A DNA stretch of 44,135 nt from Paraglaciecola arctica (GTDB lineage: Bacteria > Pseudomonadota > Gammaproteobacteria > Enterobacterales > Alteromonadaceae), in contig NZ_JAHKQO010000038.1 in NCBI RefSeq assembly GCF_018861065.1, forward strand, positions 1 to 44,135. Reading direction: 5' to 3'. The notes under the pieces are model-generated. The model was not told the DNA's origin. It ran no database searches and saw only the letters and a list, made by a program, of their open reading frames with translations. Shown in pieces: positions 18,872 through 28,476 of the stretch. Every line of letters begins with the position of its first letter. Positions within the stretch are counted from its first letter, which is position 1. Made by a program: the position numbers and the translations under genes.

Positions 18872-19102
18872 GTCTTTTTTCAAATCATCAAATTGACGGT
18901 TTAGATCGTATTTTTCGTCGGTTACGATTTTTTCAAGGGTTTCAATTCGGTCACGCATTGCCGCTACTTCACGCTCTAAGTCATTTGTTTGATTAACTTG
19001 AGCGGCAGCTTTCTTGTCTTTGCTTTTGCCTCTTGGGCCATTTACTAGCTCAACTATTGCCCAACAAACTAAAGCAACTATCGCGATGGCTGTCATATTC
19101 AT
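18860..19102 (-). CDS. PspB-like small membrane protein
   Basis: An 80-residue protein with one N-terminal membrane segment (about residues 4-20) and a charged coiled coil (about 42-78). The stretch MRDRIETLEKIVTDEKYDL resembles the end of PspB, the phage shock membrane sensor that works with PspA and PspC. No pspA or pspC lies next to it, so a role in envelope stress is an inference from the helix pattern only. The ribosome-binding sequence AAGGGG precedes its ATG. It is convergent with the acyltransferase and divergent from tadA. Confidence 0.7.
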   Translation of the reverse strand: MNMTAIAIVALVCWAIVELVNGPRGKSKDKKAAAQVNQTNDLEREVAAMRDRIETLEKIVTDEKYDLNRQFDDLKKDKVA

Positions 19103-19269
19103 GTTTTATCCCCTTTACCTTGATACGTTTAATAAAAAGTTTATGCTTATGCGTATAACAAAGCAAATAATTGACCATAATTAAAAGTCTATATTTATCA
19201 GATGGTTAAGTGGTTTTTATGAAAAGTCGATATTATGTTTTGGTGAAAATAGCCAATTTAGTGATGTAA

Positions 19270-19949
<680 letters not shown>

Positions 19950-20204
19950 TTTTAACTCCTAAAATATTGAATATATAGACTCGACAATTACTCACAAAGT
20001 TTCAACTAAGATAAGTTAACTTTGTTAAAAATTTATGACACTAGGATTGTTTGAAGCTAAGTCAGCAGTATTGCCTATATATTGACGATATTACTCGTTA
20101 AATAGTTAATGATAGTATCTATTTATTGCAGTCAATATTTAACCAAAATTTCCCACTTTATTGCTAATTACGATTTGCATTAAAAATGGATGGTAGGTGT
20201 ATCA

Positions 20205-21632
20205 ATGTTTGAAATGTCACTTAGAAATAAAATCACCAGTTTGCTTTTCTGTTTTGTGCTGTTTTCCTGCAGCGGCGGCTCTGATTCAATCGCTACATCA
20301 GTGGTATCGCCAGATCCTGTCACAGAGGCTCCAGAATCTCCGATTAGCTGTGTTAACGAACAATATCCTATTATAAACGTAAGTTTTGAAGGCGAAGTTG
20401 ACGCTGACTTTACTGCAGCGAAAACAATTGATGCAGATACAACACCTGAATCACGGTGGTCTTCTTTGGGGACTCAACAAGCGCTTATATTTGATTTAGG
20501 TGCAATAAAGTCGATTGGCTCGCTAAAAATTAAGTGGCATCAAGGCGCACAGCGACAAGCTTACTTTAAGATAGAGACTTCAATTGACCAGAGCAGCTGG
20601 CAAAATGTATTAACTGATTCAAGTTCAAGTGGCAAACACAGTGGTTTTGAACAAGTTGACTTAACCTCGAGTAACGCGCGTTTTATAAAACTTACTGGTA
20701 TGGGCAATTCAGATAATGATTGGAATAGTATCGTTGAAGTACAAGCGCATAGCTGTGAAGGCGCAGATGGAAAAATTTTAGATTCGTTTCCCAATGAATT
20801 GGGTATTGAACTTCTTGACTGGTACCTAAGCGTTCCCACTGATGAAGATAACAACGGTACTTCTGATTCAATAGACGAAAACACGCTCGCTGCAGGCTAT
20901 ACAAATTCTGAGTATTTTTATACCTCAGCAGATAACGGCATAGTGATGCGATCACCTAGTTACGGGTTTAAGACATCAGCGAATACCAGTTATGTACGAG
21001 TTGAACTACGGGAAATGTTACGCCGTGGCGACTCTTCAATTCGCACTCAAGGTGTTAACAAAAATAATTGGGTATTTGGATCGACATCTAATCTAACTCA
21101 GGCTAACGCCGGTGGCGTTGATGGTGAGTTGAATGTGACTCTTGCGGTAAATAAGGTCACTACAACGGGTGAAAATTATCAAATTGGACGTTTAGTTATT
21201 GGGCAAATACATGCCAATAATGATGAGCCAATTCGTTTATATTATCGAAAATTACCTAACAACAATAAAGGCTCAATTTATTTTGCCCATGAAAGCCGTG
21301 TTGAAGATAGTGATGAGGTCTATGTCGAAATGATTGGTTCAAGAAGTAACAGCGCGAGTGATCCTGGCGATGGTATTGCGCTGGATGAAAAGTTTAGTTA
21401 TCGCATTAACGTGACCGCGAATTTATTAACGGTGACTATTATCCGCGAAGGAAAAGATGACGTGGAAACGTCTTTGGATATGTCAGATAGTTTGTTTGAT
21501 ACTCAAGATCAATATCACTACTTTAAGGTGGGGGTTTATCACCTAAATAACAGCAGCGACATCGATGAGTATGCGCAAGCGACGTTTTACGCAATTCGCA
21601 ACGCCCATAATGGTTACGCAGCTAGCGAATAA
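20205..21632 (+). CDS. Alginate lyase lipoprotein, CBM-like domain plus PL7
   Basis: Cleaves alginate (polymannuronate/guluronate from brown algae) by beta-elimination. A lipoprotein signal ends at LFSC, so the enzyme is probably cell-surface anchored. Residues about 35-190 form an F5/8-type (CBM32-like) discoidin module (SRWSSLGTQQALIFDLG, ARFIKLTGMGNS). The C-terminal half is a PL7 alginate lyase fold: RVELREM and QIH carry the Arg, Glu and catalytic His. The third block reads YFKVGVYHLNN, where most PL7 enzymes have YFKAGxYxQ, so Gln is replaced and Tyr kept. ATG 20205 was chosen because AGGTG lies five bases before it. No other alginate genes are adjacent. Confidence 0.9.
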   Translation: MFEMSLRNKITSLLFCFVLFSCSGGSDSIATSVVSPDPVTEAPESPISCVNEQYPIINVSFEGEVDADFTAAKTIDADTTPESRWSSLGTQQALIFDLGAIKSIGSLKIKWHQGAQRQAYFKIETSIDQSSWQNVLTDSSSSGKHSGFEQVDLTSSNARFIKLTGMGNSDNDWNSIVEVQAHSCEGADGKILDSFPNELGIELLDWYLSVPTDEDNNGTSDSIDENTLAAGYTNSEYFYTSADNGIVMRSPSYGFKTSANTSYVRVELREMLRRGDSSIRTQGVNKNNWVFGSTSNLTQANAGGVDGELNVTLAVNKVTTTGENYQIGRLVIGQIHANNDEPIRLYYRKLPNNNKGSIYFAHESRVEDSDEVYVEMIGSRSNSASDPGDGIALDEKFSYRINVTANLLTVTIIREGKDDVETSLDMSDSLFDTQDQYHYFKVGVYHLNNSSDIDEYAQATFYAIRNAHNGYAASE

Positions 21633-21644
21633 ATCAGGGGGTTA

Positions 21645-23159
21645 TTATTCAGCTACTTCCGAATCATTTGCCAATGTCGAATCTTCTGGCGTTATTTCAG
21701 GTGGCGTTTCAGGCTCTAAAATTTGTGGTTGTTGTTCATCTAACCACACAAGTGTGTCGTAATAACGCCTAATGTTGTCTACGTATGCAACCGCCTCATT
21801 ACCTCGTGCATAACCGTAACGAGTGGTTTTGTAATATTTTTTCTGTCGTAGCTGGAGCAGTCGTTTTTTTACGTCAACCCACATATCGGGGTTGGCGCCT
21901 TGGCGATCAGTTAATACTCTTGCGTCTTCTAAGTGGCCTAATCCCACATTGTAGGCAGCCAGTGCAAACCATAAGCGGTCAGGGTGGGTAATTCGGTCTG
22001 GTATACGCTTAAGCAGATTGGTTAAGTATTTAGCACCACCTTTAATACTTTGCTCAGGATCTAGACGCGATACTATGCCTAAGTCTTTAGCCGTCGCGAG
22101 TGTCAACATCATCATGCCACGCACGCCAGTGACCGACTTTGCATCGGGACGCCAATGGCTTTCCTGATAACTCATTGCTGCTAATAAACGCCAGTCAAGA
22201 TCGTTAGAGTATTGTTCAAACCAAGGTTTGAATTTAGGCAAAATTTCTCGAGATGACCTTATAAATGCTCTGGTATCTACATAATTAAATTGTCTTACAT
22301 GGCCAAAATATTTGTCTTCTAACGCGGCTAATGTGCCATTGTTTTGAATAATGCCAAAGTATTCAATTAAGGCGGCCAGTAAGGAATCATCCCGATCCTT
22401 GTTAACTGCCCAAGCTACGTCTTGTTCGGGACTAATTGAAAAACCAATTGATAGTTCAGGATAGCGGCGGCGCATTAAGGCCAGAATGTTGGAATCAGCT
22501 ATGGTGTAGTCAAGTTCTTCGTTTAACACCATCTCAAGTAGTTCTTCCATGTCGGTGTCAGCCGTTTCTTGCCAACTCAGTTGCGGATCTTCTTGTTGCA
22601 ACCTTAATAAAGAATCATGATGACTACTTCCCGCTGCAATCACCAATTTGCCTTTTAAGTCTTGGATGCTTCTTGGCCACTCTTTACCTTGCTTGAAGAC
22701 TAATTTTTCACTGACACTTTGATAGCCTGGACCAAATTTAAATCTTTGAAATCTTTCAGGGTTAACGCTCATACCAGCCGCGATCATGTCTAAATTAGCG
22801 TCAGTTAACTGGGGAAACAAATCATCTAAATTGTAATAAGGTAAGACTTCAAGTTTTACACCAAGGTAGGCAGCAAAACCTTCGGCTAATTCATACTCAA
22901 AGCCAACGGGTCCTGTCGCACCGTTGTAATAGGTCGTGAGTCCATAGGTAGTGCCAACTTTTAATACCCCTGCTTCTAATACGTCCCCCAAGCTAGAAGA
23001 ATGTTTGATGTCATTACAGCCACCAATAATCAGTATTAGAAATAAAGCGAGACCATGCTGTAAGCGAATAACTATACCCTCAATATTTAGGAAGCATTTT
23101 ATATGAGATCCTATTGTGAACAAATAATAAGATTTCATCCAGTGCTTTGTGCATACCAT
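21645..23159 (-). CDS. mltF: Membrane-bound lytic murein transglycosylase F
   Basis: A two-domain peptidoglycan enzyme: a periplasmic solute-binding (SBP_bac_3-like) domain (about residues 60-300), then an SLT lytic transglycosylase domain (about 310-460) with catalytic Glu in SYQESHW and the TGVRGMMMLT motif. A lipoprotein signal ends at LILIIGGC. The frame opens at ATG 23159, and a second ATG lies at 23138, but both put about 25-30 polar residues before the signal helix and neither has a ribosome-binding site. GAGGG followed by seven bases and ATT at 23069 would give a normal signal (IRLQHGLALFLILIIGGC). The true start is therefore uncertain. It is divergent from purL. Confidence 0.92.
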   Translation of the reverse strand: MVCTKHWMKSYYLFTIGSHIKCFLNIEGIVIRLQHGLALFLILIIGGCNDIKHSSSLGDVLEAGVLKVGTTYGLTTYYNGATGPVGFEYELAEGFAAYLGVKLEVLPYYNLDDLFPQLTDANLDMIAAGMSVNPERFQRFKFGPGYQSVSEKLVFKQGKEWPRSIQDLKGKLVIAAGSSHHDSLLRLQQEDPQLSWQETADTDMEELLEMVLNEELDYTIADSNILALMRRRYPELSIGFSISPEQDVAWAVNKDRDDSLLAALIEYFGIIQNNGTLAALEDKYFGHVRQFNYVDTRAFIRSSREILPKFKPWFEQYSNDLDWRLLAAMSYQESHWRPDAKSVTGVRGMMMLTLATAKDLGIVSRLDPEQSIKGGAKYLTNLLKRIPDRITHPDRLWFALAAYNVGLGHLEDARVLTDRQGANPDMWVDVKKRLLQLRQKKYYKTTRYGYARGNEAVAYVDNIRRYYDTLVWLDEQQPQILEPETPPEITPEDSTLANDSEVAE

Positions 23160-23275
23160 AGTCTAACAAAACTTGACTGTTTGGTCATGCACTCCAACAA
23201 GTAAAGTTATGAAATAAAACAAATAAAACTGGAATTTTAGCTACTCTGGCGCTTATAAATTTAGATAAATTACCC

Positions 23276-23288
23276 TATAATCCGCGCC
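23276..23288 (+). promoter_or_regulatory. Putative purL promoter: -10 box with GC-rich discriminator
   Basis: TATAAT (23276-23281) is followed by CCGCGCC. The -35 region at the right distance (TTATAA, 23253-23258) is weak. The leader is about 70 bases and can form a 7-bp hairpin (ATTCGTA 23309-23315 / TACGAAT 23331-23337). No PurR-type operator is recognisable. Confidence 0.5.
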
Positions 23289-23358
23289 TTAAAATTCCTC
23301 AATCATCGATTCGTATTCTTTAACAATTTTTACGAATTCTGCTATAGGTCATGACTTT

Positions 23359-26300
23359 ATGTTAGTGCTGCGCGGTACACCTGCTTTATCCGATTTTCGT
23401 ATTGAAAAATGTCTTGCTCAATTTGCTGAAAATGTTTTGCCAGTTTCTGGTATTTACGCCGAATATGCACATTTTGTAAAGGTTTCTGAACCGCTCACTG
23501 AGCAAGAAGATTCAATATTAGCCAAGTTGTTAACTTACGGCCCAAGTATTCAAGAACACCAACCAAAAGGTACGTTGCTGTTAGTTACCCCAAGACCAGG
23601 CACAATCTCTCCTTGGTCTTCTAAGTCGACAGATATTGCTCATAACTGTGGTCTAGGTAAAGTTCAGCGCTTAGAAAGAGGTGTGGCTTATTATTTACAA
23701 GCTGAAAATCTAACTGAGGCCGAGCTCGCAACCATTAAAGCATTACTTCACGACAGAATGACTGAAGTCGTGATGTCTGATTTTCAAGCTGCAGAGTCAT
23801 TGTTTGTGCAAAGTGATCCTACCGCATTGACTTCTGTCGACATGCTAAGTCAAGGTAAAACGGCATTAGAGCATGCAAACGTTAGACTCGGTTTAGCGTT
23901 AGCGGAAGATGAAGTGGATTATTTATTTGATAGTTTCAGTCAATTGGGTCGTGACCCAAATGATGTTGAATTGTATATGTTTGCACAAGCCAACTCAGAG
24001 CATTGTCGCCATAAAATTTTTAACGCAGACTGGACAATAGACGGCCAAGTTCAGCCCAAGTCATTATTTAAAATGATCAAGAATACTTATGAGCAATGCG
24101 GTGAAAATGTTCATTCAGCCTATAAAGATAATGCAGCGGTAATGGAAGGCAGTTTTGCTGGGCGATTTTTCCCTGACGCTTTAGGTAATGAATATCGATA
24201 CCATCATGAAGACATCGATATTTTGATGAAAGTTGAAACCCACAATCATCCTACCGCTATCGCACCGTTTTCTGGGGCTGCCACAGGCTCTGGAGGTGAA
24301 ATTCGTGATGAAGGCGCAACCGGTAGAGGTTCAAAACCTAAAGCTGGTTTAGTAGGTTTTTCAGTGTCTAACTTACGAATTCCTGGTTTTGAGCAGCCTT
24401 GGGAAACAGAATTTGGCAAACCTGCGCGTATTGTCAGTGCCTACGACATCATGATTGACGGCCCTCTTGGCGGTGCTGCGTTTAATAACGAATTTGGTCG
24501 CCCCAGCATTTTAGGATACTTTCGAACCTACGAACAAAAAGTCACAAGTTTTAACGGCGAAGAAGTGCGCGGTTACCATAAACCCATCATGCTCGCTGGT
24601 GGTTTGGGTAATATTCGAAAGTCACATATTCAAAAAGGTGAAATTACGGTTGGTGCCAAGCTTATTGCGCTAGGTGGACCAGCGATGAATATCGGTTTAG
24701 GAGGAGGCGCAGCTTCTTCTATGGCGTCCGGCCAATCTAGCGAAGACTTAGACTTTGCCTCTGTACAACGGGGAAATCCAGAAATGGAACGCCGCTGCCA
24801 AGAAGTTATCGATAAATGCTGGCAAATGGGTGAAAACAATCCTATCCAGTTTATCCATGATGTAGGGGCGGGTGGTTTGTCTAACGCGTTTCCTGAATTA
24901 GTCAGTGATGGTGGACGGGGAGGTCGTTTTGAACTCAGAAACGTGCCAAATGATGAACCTGGCATGTCCCCTTTAGAAGTCTGGTGTAATGAGTCACAGG
25001 AACGTTACGTGATGTCGGTCGCACCCGAAAACCTAGAAACCTTTGCAAATATTTGTCAACGTGAACGAGCGCCTTTTGCAGTGGTGGGTGAAGCAACTGA
25101 AGAGGAACATTTGACCCTAAGTGATCAACATTTTGAAAATAACGCCATTGATATGCCGCTGGAAGTGTTACTTGGTAAAACCCCTAAAATGCATCGAGAT
25201 GTAACATCAAAGACGTTAGACGCTAAGGCAGTAGATACCAGCCTGATGAATTTATCGGACGCTGCGCAGCGAGTTTTGACTTTACCTACAGTGGCTGAAA
25301 AAACCTTTCTAATTACCATTGGAGACCGCTCAGTAACAGGGTTAGTGGCACGAGATCAAATGGTGGGTCCATGGCAAGTGCCAGTAGCTGATGTGGCAGT
25401 AACCGCTAGTGCTTTTGATACTTATCAAGGTGAAGCTATGTCAATGGGCGAGCGCACACCTATTGCTCTAATCAATTACGCAGCGTCGGCTCGAATGGCA
25501 GTCGGAGAGGCGTTAACCAATTTAGCCGCTGCGGATATTGGTGATTTAAAACGCATCAATTTATCGGCAAATTGGATGGCCGCAGCAGGTCATCCCGGAG
25601 AAGACGCAGGTCTATACGAAGCGGTTAAAGCAGTCGGTGAAGAACTTTGTCCTGCTTTGGGAATTACTATTCCTGTGGGCAAAGACTCGATGTCTATGAA
25701 AACCACTTGGCAAGATGAACAAGGAGATAAGTCGGTTACTTCGCCACTATCTTTGGTGATTACGGCCTTTGGAGCAGTTCAAGATATTCGCAAAACCTTA
25801 ACACCAGAGTTGAACACCAAAGAAGCCGATAGCGAATTATTATTAATTGATTTAGGCCAAGGAAAAAATCGTCTTGGAGCATCATGTTTAGCTCAGGTGT
25901 ATCAGCAACTCGGTAATCAGGCTCCAGACGTAGACTCAGCGCCAATCTTAAAAGGATTCTTCTTAGCTATTCAGCAACTAGTGAATGAAAAGCGGTTATT
26001 GGCTTATCACGACAGATCTGACGGCGGTTTGTTTACGTCTATCGTCGAGATGGCGTTTGCCGGAAAAACTGGTGTAAGTATTGATTTGGATGAGCTTAAC
26101 GGCTCAGCAATCGAATTATTGTTTAATGAAGAACTTGGTGCTGTTGTACAAATAGCTAAAGCTGATAAAGAGCTGGTATTAAACGTATTTGCCAGACACG
26201 GTATCCAGCAATTAGTTCACACTATAGGTAACCTCAACAATACTGACCAGATCGAATTTAAACAAAATGGCCAGATTGTGCTTGAAAATAGCCGAGTATT

Positions 26301-27249
26301 TTATCGTCAAACATGGGCACAAACCACTCTGCACATGCAAAAACTCAGAGACAATCCAAGTTGCGCCGAACAAGAACACTTAGCTAAGGCAGATGTCAAA
26401 GATCCCGGTTTACATGTCAAATTAAGTTTTGACGTCACAGAAGATGTAGCTGCCCCGTTTATCTTGAAAGGTGTGGCTCCGCGTATTGCCATCTTGCGTG
26501 AGCAAGGGGTTAACTCGCATGTAGAAATGGCCGCCGCATTTGACCGTGCAGGATTCAGCGCAATCGATGTACATATGAGTGATTTATTGTCAGGGAAACA
26601 GTCGTTAGATCAGTTTAAAGGGTTAGTAGCCTGCGGTGGTTTTTCCTACGGAGACGTATTAGGTGCCGGCGAAGGTTGGGCTAAATCAATTTTGTTTAAT
26701 AACCAAGCTAGAGATCAGTTTGCTGAGTTTTTTGCGCGCCAAGATTCGTTTTCTTTAGGTGTGTGTAATGGGTGTCAGATGATGTCTAATTTGAAATCGC
26801 TGATCCCTGGTGCTGATTTGTGGCCGCACTTTGTCACCAATCAATCAGAACGATTCGAAGCACGTGTTGCTATGTTAGAAGTTAAATCATCTAAATCGGT
26901 ATTTTTTGACGGTATGCAGGGTTCGAGAATGCCTATTGCTGTTTCTCACGGGGAAGGGCGCGCAGAATTTGCCACTGATCAAGGTGCATCAAAAGCGTTG
27001 CAAAGTGCCGCGGTTGCGTTGCAATACGTAGATAACTTCGGAAACGTTACCCAAAGCTACCCAGCAAATCCGAACGGATCACCACTTGGCATTGCAGGAT
27101 TAACCAGCAGTGATGGAAGAGCCACCATTATGATGCCGCATCCTGAAAGAGTATTTAGAACGGTCGCTAACTCTTGGCACCCTCAAGATTGGCAAGAAGA
27201 CAGCCCATGGATGCGTATGTTTAGGAACGCTAGAGTTTATCTTGGGTAG
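23359..27249 (+). CDS. purL: Phosphoribosylformylglycinamidine synthase
   Basis: The fourth step of purine synthesis: FGAR plus glutamine and ATP to FGAM. It is the large single-chain form (1296 residues, E. coli 1295). It has an N-terminal PurS-like domain, a linker, two AIRS-like ATP domains (including [21 protein letters not shown] and the metal/ATP glycine loops), and a C-terminal class I glutaminase (from about residue 1040). The glutaminase has its nucleophile in GVCNGCQM and His/Glu in PHPERVFR. It is a monocistronic gene, divergent from mltF and closed by hairpins at 27276-27362. The promoter layout links it to guaB, ndk and hisS in this window. Confidence 0.98.
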   Translation: MLVLRGTPALSDFRIEKCLAQFAENVLPVSGIYAEYAHFVKVSEPLTEQEDSILAKLLTYGPSIQEHQPKGTLLLVTPRPGTISPWSSKSTDIAHNCGLGKVQRLERGVAYYLQAENLTEAELATIKALLHDRMTEVVMSDFQAAESLFVQSDPTALTSVDMLSQGKTALEHANVRLGLALAEDEVDYLFDSFSQLGRDPNDVELYMFAQANSEHCRHKIFNADWTIDGQVQPKSLFKMIKNTYEQCGENVHSAYKDNAAVMEGSFAGRFFPDALGNEYRYHHEDIDILMKVETHNHPTAIAPFSGAATGSGGEIRDEGATGRGSKPKAGLVGFSVSNLRIPGFEQPWETEFGKPARIVSAYDIMIDGPLGGAAFNNEFGRPSILGYFRTYEQKVTSFNGEEVRGYHKPIMLAGGLGNIRKSHIQKGEITVGAKLIALGGPAMNIGLGGGAASSMASGQSSEDLDFASVQRGNPEMERRCQEVIDKCWQMGENNPIQFIHDVGAGGLSNAFPELVSDGGRGGRFELRNVPNDEPGMSPLEVWCNESQERYVMSVAPENLETFANICQRERAPFAVVGEATEEEHLTLSDQHFENNAIDMPLEVLLGKTPKMHRDVTSKTLDAKAVDTSLMNLSDAAQRVLTLPTVAEKTFLITIGDRSVTGLVARDQMVGPWQVPVADVAVTASAFDTYQGEAMSMGERTPIALINYAASARMAVGEALTNLAAADIGDLKRINLSANWMAAAGHPGEDAGLYEAVKAVGEELCPALGITIPVGKDSMSMKTTWQDEQGDKSVTSPLSLVITAFGAVQDIRKTLTPELNTKEADSELLLIDLGQGKNRLGASCLAQVYQQLGNQAPDVDSAPILKGFFLAIQQLVNEKRLLAYHDRSDGGLFTSIVEMAFAGKTGVSIDLDELNGSAIELLFNEELGAVVQIAKADKELVLNVFARHGIQQLVHTIGNLNNTDQIEFKQNGQIVLENSRVFYRQTWAQTTLHMQKLRDNPSCAEQEHLAKADVKDPGLHVKLSFDVTEDVAAPFILKGVAPRIAILREQGVNSHVEMAAAFDRAGFSAIDVHMSDLLSGKQSLDQFKGLVACGGFSYGDVLGAGEGWAKSILFNNQARDQFAEFFARQDSFSLGVCNGCQMMSNLKSLIPGADLWPHFVTNQSERFEARVAMLEVKSSKSVFFDGMQGSRMPIAVSHGEGRAEFATDQGASKALQSAAVALQYVDNFGNVTQSYPANPNGSPLGIAGLTSSDGRATIMMPHPERVFRTVANSWHPQDWQEDSPWMRMFRNARVYLG

Positions 27250-27275
27250 ATTTGAAACTTTCTCTCAAAAAAACA

Positions 27276-27303
27276 ATCAATATCCTTATTAGTGGATATT
27301 GAT
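27276..27303. terminator. Hairpin after purL
   Basis: A 10-bp stem ATCAATATCC/GGATATTGAT with an 8-base loop. On the minus strand it is followed by seven T, and on the plus strand by a weaker T run at 27312. It may end purL and also stop leftward transcription. Confidence 0.6.
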
Positions 27304-27335
27304 ATGCAGTATTTTTAGACGTTGTATTTTGTTAA

Positions 27336-27362
27336 TGACCGGAGTGATAAGCACTCCGGTCA
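27336..27362. terminator. Second strong hairpin after purL
   Basis: A perfect 11-bp stem TGACCGGAGTG (27336-27346) / CACTCCGGTCA (27352-27362) with a five-base loop. No real T tract follows on either strand. It is either a REP-like palindrome or a backup terminator. Confidence 0.5.
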
Positions 27363-27543
27363 GCTTAAAATTCTGATAATTTCAAGTTAATAATGAAAGA
27401 AAAAATAAAATCCTTGTATATCAGTAAAATAGTGATTAATATTTAGTCACATGTTGACAGGGAGTTCGTCTTCTGCATGTTAATAAAGTGTAAATCAATA
27501 TGTATTTAACAAAATTACAAATTAAAAATAATAAGAGACGCTC

Positions 27544-27714
27544 ATGAATCGTTCAAACAAAGGTTTTGGCCTAGCTGGTGTGTTAGTCACCGTTATTTTT
27601 CTCATTGTTGCCGCTATTTTCAGCGCTTCTGCCAAATCCTCAACACTTCCGCAAATTTCCATAGATACAAACCCACACTCTCAGTCTCAAGTCCAAATAA
27701 AGAACACGCAGTAG
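27544..27714 (+). CDS. Small single-membrane-segment protein, 56 residues
   Basis: I do not recognise the family. The sequence starts MNRSNKGFGLAGVLVTVIF, continues hydrophobic to about residue 29, then reads SASAKSS, a possible signal-peptidase site (after ASA). It ends in a polar, Ser/Gln-rich tail of about 25 residues. It is either exported as a short peptide or a bitopic membrane protein with a periplasmic tail. An AAGAG ribosome-binding sequence (27533-27537) lies six bases before the ATG. It sits between purL and the stop of smrA, which reads towards it. The pattern of basic N terminus, hydrophobic core and polar tail is unlikely by chance, but no homology was tested. Confidence 0.6.
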   Translation: MNRSNKGFGLAGVLVTVIFLIVAAIFSASAKSSTLPQISIDTNPHSQSQVQIKNTQ

Positions 27715-27733
27715 TTTTCTGACTCAATAAAAA

Positions 27734-28324
27734 CTATTTTCTGCGATGTAACTCGCGATTATTCGCTTTATCGTGCTGGTTCTTTTTTAGTAACACATAA
27801 ACTGCACTATTGCCGCCGTGATGGGGCTGTGCAGTGTGATATGCAATGACTTCTGGCATTTGTTGCAACCATTGATGCAGATAACTTTTAATTAATGCCG
27901 GAAAGGGTTTAGAGTGCAAACCTAGTCCATGCTTAATTAATAAGGTGCGTTCGCCTTTTTTATGGCTTTCTATGATTTGAGTGAACAGTGACGTTCTAGC
28001 TTGTTCGAATTTTTTTTGTTGAAGATTTAACACAAAATCAATTTTGTATTTGCCCATTCTTAAGTTTTTAAACACACCTTGTTGTACACCGTCTAACTTA
28101 AAACTTATGTGATCGTAAGGATCTACAGGTTCAACTTTTTCAACGCTTAAATAATTATTAGTGAGGTTATGAGCAGACTCAATCGCTTGTCGTTTTAATT
28201 GCTGCGCCAAGGTATTCTTTTGTTGGCAGGTTGCCACAGTATCTGTTTGTTTGATAGGTTTTACGTCTTCCAACTCTTTTAAGAAGTCGTCTAGACCATC
28301 TTCCAATAGTTCAGTATTTCGCAT
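27734..28324 (-). CDS. smrA: Smr-domain DNA endonuclease SmrA
   Basis: A MutS2-type Smr nuclease domain protein that nicks DNA in vitro; family member E. coli SmrA (YdaL) is similar in length. An N-terminal helical extension (about residues 1-75) is followed by the Smr domain, with the conserved core LLIKHGLGLHSKPFP, the LKSYLHQWL-type helix and the ending QPHHGGNSAVYVLLKK that matches the HGGxGA region. The usual G-K-G-x-H-S motif is here G-L-G-L-H-S. The length is 196 residues. AGGAAAC precedes the ATG. It is single on its strand and divergent from the M1 peptidase gene. Confidence 0.88.
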   Translation of the reverse strand: MRNTELLEDGLDDFLKELEDVKPIKQTDTVATCQQKNTLAQQLKRQAIESAHNLTNNYLSVEKVEPVDPYDHISFKLDGVQQGVFKNLRMGKYKIDFVLNLQQKKFEQARTSLFTQIIESHKKGERTLLIKHGLGLHSKPFPALIKSYLHQWLQQMPEVIAYHTAQPHHGGNSAVYVLLKKNQHDKANNRELHRRK

Positions 28325-28476
28325 TTTAGTTTCCTATTTAAAGAATACATCTAGCTTTGGCAACTTGTTATTACATTACCTGAAGAGTGAATCGCTTTTA
28401 CATATTTTTATGTGGCCGTAAATATGACACACTTTATGACAGTAAATTATAAAAGTAGTTTCTATCAGGTAAAATC

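Noticed and set aside
27394-27447. Short frame MKEKIKSLYISKIVINI after purL
   Set aside because: Only 17 codons, no ribosome-binding site, AT-rich; no support for a gene.
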